DNA from: Acidimicrobiaceae bacterium
Lineage (GTDB): Bacteria > Actinomycetota > Acidimicrobiia > Acidimicrobiales > Aldehydirespiratoraceae
Reading direction: 5' to 3'
NCBI GenBank assembly: GCA_026706815.1
Contig: JAPOYA010000012.1
Span: forward strand, 1-37,004
Length of the DNA stretch: 37,004 bases
This document shows positions 34,299-37,004 of the stretch, piece by piece. The notes below the pieces were generated by a model. The model was not told where the DNA came from and searched no databases. It saw only the letters and a list, made by a program, of their open reading frames with translations. Position 1 is the first letter of the stretch. Every line of letters starts with the position of its first letter. The position numbers and the translations under genes are program-made.

Positions 34299-35114
34299 CT
34301 AGCGTCTTCGCTTGCGCCCCTTGGTGTTCGCTGCCGCGAGGACTGCCGCAATCGCCGCAATCGCCACAACCGCCAACGCCGCGACGACCACGGCTGCGGC
34401 GGCGATGACTGCCAAACCGAAGAGCACGGTGACGACTCCCGCCTCCAAGCCGATCAGCGCCTTCAGCAACCGCCGTTTCCATGTCGATTCGTGTCGGTTC
34501 ATGCGGTTGAGCCTTGTGCGGACCGAGCTGTAGTAGCGACCGAGCTGTTCTTTGAGTTTCGTGAATGCCGGCCTCGGGTCGAACCAGGTTGTGCGGTGCA
34601 TTCTCCGCGGAGTCCCGGGAGTGACGGCATGGGCCTGTTCTGCCAACTCCCACCAGTCGACTTCCCAGCCGCTCATGCGGCGGGTGTCGAACACCTCACA
34701 CGGTGGGTGCGCGTGACGGAGCTTGTTGAATCCGTGGCGCTGGAATCCGCTGCCGGTGGTCATGATCACCCGTGCGGAGAACTCCGGTCGTGACGATGCG
34801 GCCAGAAAGGAGTCCACCGCCGAGGTGGACACCTCCCCTTGATAGAACTTGCACTGGATGGCCGCGAGCGAGCCGTCGTTTTGTTCGGCTACGAGGTCTA
34901 TGCCCGTGTCTTGGCTGTCGATGGGCTTCTTGCCGGGCCATGGTTCGTGCCACATCCACACCCGTCGGAAGCGCCGTGTTCCGTCGATGCCGTTGTGGGC
35001 TGTGAGCACGGTTTTGCACAACCGCTCGAATCGATCGCCTTGGTCTTTGGTGTTGTCAGATACGCGCCGCGCGGCCTCGAGAACTCCTACCAGGTTGCCA
35101 TCGATTCCGCTCAT
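34299..35114 (-). CDS. ISP/Mrr-type PD-(D/E)xK nuclease domain with C-terminal membrane segment
   Basis: A 271-residue protein. Residues 20-140 form a nuclease domain: GDRFERLCKTVL, RVWMWHEPWPG, DTGIDLVAEQNDG and AIQCKFYQGEVS, with Asp73 and Gln87-x-Lys89 as the D...QxK active-site pattern. This resembles the N-terminal nuclease domain of type ISP enzymes (such as LlaGI), also related to Mrr-type restriction domains. The helicase and methyltransferase expected after it are absent. Residues about 217-262 are highly hydrophobic (two Ala/Val-rich helices), ending in a Lys/Arg-rich tail, so the protein is probably membrane-anchored, which is unusual for this domain. ATG 35114 is chosen; a longer reading runs antisense-like into the upstream gene. 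It follows the ISP C-terminal-like gene by 13 bases. Confidence 0.85.
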   Translation of the reverse strand: MSGIDGNLVGVLEAARRVSDNTKDQGDRFERLCKTVLTAHNGIDGTRRFRRVWMWHEPWPGKKPIDSQDTGIDLVAEQNDGSLAAIQCKFYQGEVSTSAVDSFLAASSRPEFSARVIMTTGSGFQRHGFNKLRHAHPPCEVFDTRRMSGWEVDWWELAEQAHAVTPGTPRRMHRTTWFDPRPAFTKLKEQLGRYYSSVRTRLNRMNRHESTWKRRLLKALIGLEAGVVTVLFGLAVIAAAAVVVAALAVVAIAAIAAVLAAANTKGRKRRR

Positions 35115-35127
35115 GGCATTCAGTATG

Positions 35128-35883
35128 TCATGGTGGTGTGACAGCTTTGGCTGGAGGGATGCTGCTGGAGAAACTCTGTCGGGCAGTTTCGTCGAGTGAC
35201 GGCGGGTCGAGTGACGGCGGGAGGTTGTCGACGATCCTGGTGGTCTCGACGGATATGTATGCGAGCCTGCGCAGGTGGCGGATGAGGTTGAAGGGCGTGT
35301 CGGCCCAGTCGTGCCAGCCGTTGGGGTCGTCGGCGATTCCGGAGGCCTTGTCGTGTTTGTGGCGGAGGCTGTCGATTGCCCAGGCGAGCGGGCTGCGTCC
35401 CGACACGGTGTACTGGTGGGCCTCGTCCGGGATGCCGATGAGCTTGCAGCGGTGGTTGACCTCCAGCACTGTCCGGTCGGTCTCTTTGCCCGCTTTGGCC
35501 CAGCGCATCTTCTTGTCGATCCGGTAGGCGTCGGGGTCGGCGCCGCCTTCGTCGGGCTGGTCGTCGACAAGGCAGACGAGCGGGTATTCCTCGACGGTCT
35601 CATAGTCGATGTGCAGATCCATCAGTTCTCGCCCGGCGCTTCGGAACGCCTCGAAGTCTGCGGCCAGGGGCACTCGGGGCAGGTTGCGCTGCAGGTCGTG
35701 TTTGTAGCGCTCTCGCCAGTCGGGGGCGTGCATCACGCCGTACAGGTATTCCCAGACGTCGTCTTTGGCTATGTGGGAGCCGTAGCGGTTTTGGAACTCC
35801 TCCAAGCACCAGTCGGTGATGTTGTCGTTGTCGCCGTCGGGCCCGGTCGGCAAATCCAGGTCGAGTTCAATCACCTCGTTCAT
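35128..35883 (-). CDS. type ISP restriction-modification C-terminal-like protein (fragment or split subunit)
   Basis: A 251-residue protein matching the end of type ISP restriction-modification enzymes: NITDWCLEEFQNRYG (21-35), then a helix, 'YLYGVMHAPDWRERY', LPRVPLAADFEAFRSAGREL (68-87), SGRSPLAWAIDSL, and the closing 'SVETTRIVDNLP'. In full-length enzymes this follows a target-recognition region, helicase and methyltransferase, none of which is present here. ATG 35883 shares an ATGA with the hepT stop, so it is translated as part of the mntA-hepT unit. The C-terminus carries a doubled PPSLD. It is either the 3' remnant of an ISP gene split by mntA-hepT or a stand-alone specificity subunit. 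Confidence 0.82.
   Translation of the reverse strand: MNEVIELDLDLPTGPDGDNDNITDWCLEEFQNRYGSHIAKDDVWEYLYGVMHAPDWRERYKHDLQRNLPRVPLAADFEAFRSAGRELMDLHIDYETVEEYPLVCLVDDQPDEGGADPDAYRIDKKMRWAKAGKETDRTVLEVNHRCKLIGIPDEAHQYTVSGRSPLAWAIDSLRHKHDKASGIADDPNGWHDWADTPFNLIRHLRRLAYISVETTRIVDNLPPSLDPPSLDETARQSFSSSIPPAKAVTPP
35191..35220 (-). repeat. perfect 15-bp tandem duplication at the ISP-like gene's 3' end
   Basis: GTCGAGTGACGGCGG (plus strand) occurs at 35191-35205 and 35206-35220 with no mismatch, doubling PPSLD near the C-terminus. Confidence 0.95.
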
Positions 35884-36227
35884 ATTGGGGTCCTTGCCCC
35901 ATAGACGGTCGTTTGAAGCATTTTGGCGAAGTCTGGGACATCCTTGGAAATCGTTTGCCAAACAATGTCGGGATCAGATCGGTGATATTGATGAGAGATC
36001 AGATTGCGCATGTCCTTGGCATCTTGAATTGGCAGCTCGGGTGTGCTCTGTGCGAACTGTGTCGAGAGAGCGCCGGCTGCTGTACCTATTATCTCCAACT
36101 GTCTCTCAGCGGCGCTGAAAACGAGCCAACTATCGTCGAATGCCTTGCGCCCCATCGCGACGATTTCTGCAAGCTTTCTTGACGCGCCTAGAATGTCTTG
36201 GACGCGTTCGTCATCCGATCTACTCAT
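35880..36227 (-). CDS. hepT: HepT-like toxin (HEPN, DUF86)
   Basis: A 115-residue all-helical HEPN-domain protein. RNLISHQY (Arg74 to Tyr81) is the RX4HXY motif that forms the RNase active site; the Tyr is the residue AMPylated by MntA in characterised HepT/MntA pairs. The preceding helix FSAAERQLEIIGTAA and the following 'DIVWQTISKDVPDF' fit the DUF86 fold and usual length. The start overlaps mntA (ATGA), and the stop overlaps the ISP-like gene (ATGA). The pair can act as a toxin-antitoxin module with growth arrest through tRNA or mRNA cleavage. Confidence 0.93.
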   Translation of the reverse strand: MSRSDDERVQDILGASRKLAEIVAMGRKAFDDSWLVFSAAERQLEIIGTAAGALSTQFAQSTPELPIQDAKDMRNLISHQYHRSDPDIVWQTISKDVPDFAKMLQTTVYGARTPI

Positions 36228-36514
36228 AATGCAATAGCATCGTGGAGCATTCCTCGGTGGCTCTCTCTCAGGCTGGAATGGATAGCGATGTCGACCGCTC
36301 CCCCGAGAAGTTCCTCAAGCTCACGTTTCAGTCTCGTGATATCAAAATAGGAAGTGCCGGGCAGGAAGTCGGCAAGAAAATCGTAATCGCTGCCTTCGAC
36401 ATCTTCGCCGCGCGCGACAGACCCGACAAGAGAGATTGAGCGGGCGTTGTGCCTGATAGCCGATGCGCGGATTGCTTCACGGTGAAGCCTGAGGATGTCG
36501 TCGCGGCGGCTCAT
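36224..36514 (-). CDS. mntA: MntA-like minimal nucleotidyltransferase antitoxin
   Basis: A 96-residue minimal nucleotidyltransferase. LVGSVARGEDVEGSDYDFLA carries the Gly31-Ser32 and Asp43-x-Asp45 catalytic pair, and VDIAIHS (Asp75) supplies the third acid. In known pairs, MntA inactivates HepT by transferring AMP to the Tyr of RX4HXY. ATG 36514 is preceded by TAGACT at 7 bases, so the pair seems to have its own leaderless promoter. It lies 33 bases after the last of three ISP-like repeat units. Confidence 0.93.
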   Translation of the reverse strand: MSRRDDILRLHREAIRASAIRHNARSISLVGSVARGEDVEGSDYDFLADFLPGTSYFDITRLKRELEELLGGAVDIAIHSSLRESHRGMLHDAIAL

Positions 36515-36521
36515 ATGGCTA

Positions 36522-36527
36522 AGTCTA
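36522..36527 (-). promoter_or_regulatory. -10 hexamer TAGACT for mntA-hepT (leaderless)
   Basis: TAGACT on the minus strand ends 7 bases before ATG 36514; no -35 match is seen. An own promoter fits an autonomous toxin-antitoxin module inserted into other coding DNA. Confidence 0.5.
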
Positions 36528-36547
36528 GTGCGATGTCGGGTGTGCTT

Positions 36548-36676
36548 CTAGTAGTTGTATGTGCTGTGACGGGTGATTGTTCGGGCGGCGGGGTCGAGGG
36601 CGTGGAGGTCGGGAAGGGTGTCGGTGGCCAGCGTTGCGAAGACCGAGCGGTTGCTGGGGGAGACGATCATGATTGC
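36548..36676 (-). pseudogene. ISP-specificity-like 40-codon unit, copy 3
   Basis: Reads from about 36676 with ATG 36670: MIVSPSNRSVFATLATDTLP, then DLHALDPAAR...TYNY and a stop. The NR-xx-FA-x-LAT-xxx-x-DL pattern matches the type ISP segment that normally comes just before the NITDW region; here that region lies on the far side of mntA-hepT (from 35823). Likely the 5' side of a split ISP gene, or a small separate ORF. The frame continues open upstream but the further sequence is not protein-like. Confidence 0.6.
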
Positions 36677-36789
36677 CGTCTGGGGATTGCCCTGGTGGGT
36701 TGGTTGGTGCCGCAGCCGCTGAGGTCGCACATCGTCGTCGTGGCTAATGCTGCGAAGATCGCCCGGTTGTTGGTGGCGGCGATCATGAT
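36667..36789 (-). pseudogene. ISP-specificity-like 40-codon unit, copy 2
   Basis: ATG 36786: MIAATNNRAIFAALATTTMC, then DLSGCG...AIPRRQS and a stop at 36667-36669. It is paralogous to copy 3 (about 13 identities in the first 22 residues) and shares an ATGA with it, because the 116-bp period is not a multiple of three. It could be a coupled mini-ORF or a decayed duplicate. Confidence 0.5.
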
Positions 36790-36899
36790 CGCTTCTTGGG
36801 GAGGCATCGGGTTTGTCTGCCTGTGGCGCAGAGATCGAAGAGCCGGTTGGCTGCGACGACCCCGAACGGAAGCTGCTGGGTGAGGTTGACCAAGATCGC
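36783..36899 (-). pseudogene. ISP-specificity-like unit, copy 1 (cut by poly-C)
   Basis: Open from the poly-C tract to a stop at 36783-36785: AILVNLTQQLPFGVVAANRL, then FDLCATGRQTRCLPKKRS. The layout (Ile-x-Val...F-xx-x-A...DL...TR-x-(L/I)P) parallels copies 2 and 3, and it again ends on an ATGA with the next unit. The beginning is lost in low-quality sequence. Confidence 0.45.
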
Positions 36900-37004
36900 C
36901 CCCCCCCCCCCCCCCCCACCCCTCGCCCCTTGGGGGGACCCCCGGCCGGCGGGGGCCCCGCGCTAAGCCCCCCGCGGGGGCGCGTTTCCAATCCCGGGCG
37001 TGGG
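36898..37004. other. poly-C and G/C palindromes at the window end, probable assembly artefact
   Basis: A run of about 19 C (36899-36917) is followed by blocks such as CCCCTTGGGG, GGGGG/CCCCC arms and CCCCCGCGGGGG. Composition is unlike the rest of the window and no frame is protein-like. I would not annotate genes across it. Confidence 0.7.

Noticed and set aside
35115..35603. Extension of the nuclease frame to 434 residues
   Set aside because: The added part is Ser/Thr/Pro/Arg-rich out-of-frame translation of the ISP-like gene; ATG 35114 precedes the conserved domain.
36449..36883. 144-residue plus-strand frame with hydrophobic patches
   Set aside because: Opposite three ISP-like units with internally consistent protein similarity; no ribosome site or known motif.

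Overview
The window is about 37 kb of GC-rich DNA from an actinobacterium (Actinomycetota). Several features fit the Acidimicrobiia or a related environmental lineage: a short actinobacterial NusA, a very long Gly/Pro-rich IF-2, a DUF222/HNH (13E12-type) endonuclease, CaiB/BaiF CoA-transferases with paired acyl-CoA dehydrogenases, and many genes with a -10 hexamer 6 to 8 bases before the start codon (leaderless promoters). The class-level placement is inference. No rRNA, tRNA, CRISPR array or insertion sequence was recognised.

Layout. 1-223: the 3' end of an acyl-CoA dehydrogenase gene. 312-6581 (+): a 2089-residue alpha-2-macroglobulin-like protein lacking the thioester Cys and Gln. 6765-9239 (-): a small accessory patch with a DUF222/HNH endonuclease, an unplaced protein and a PP-loop (PAPS-reductase-like) protein, the last two overlapping out of frame. 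9269-15413 (-): an acyl-CoA catabolic cluster of two acyl-CoA dehydrogenases, two hot-dog (MaoC-type) dehydratase halves, an AMACR-like enzyme and a second CaiB/BaiF protein; four of these genes are joined by ATGA overlaps. 15569-24832 (+): ispG, then rimP-nusA-infB-rbfA-truB-ribF-ribA, a housekeeping operon for isoprenoid synthesis, ribosome maturation, transcription, translation initiation and flavin supply. 24816-27362 (-): an M1 aminopeptidase convergent with ribA. 27448-29357 (+): an adenosine-kinase-like PfkB kinase and a dienoyl-CoA isomerase-like crotonase. 29367-34249 (-): an unknown protein, an M16 lipoprotein protease and an adenosine deaminase.

The most unusual part is 34299-36900 (-). 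A MntA/HepT toxin-antitoxin pair with its own promoter sits between pieces that look like the C-terminal specificity region of a type ISP restriction-modification enzyme. Its downstream neighbour, sharing an ATGA with hepT, is a 251-residue ISP C-terminal-like protein. Next is a stand-alone ISP/Mrr-type nuclease domain with a C-terminal membrane segment. Upstream are three tandem ~40-codon units, each resembling the ISP segment expected just before that C-terminal piece. This could be an invaded and decaying restriction system or a rearranged multi-subunit defence operon; sequence alone does not decide. The last ~107 bases (poly-C, then G/C palindromes) look like a contig-end artefact.

Two patterns recur. 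At least seven genes have a TAnnnT hexamer 6-8 bases before the start codon. At least eleven short tandem duplications (9-37 bp units) lie in leaders, spacers and the ends of coding regions.
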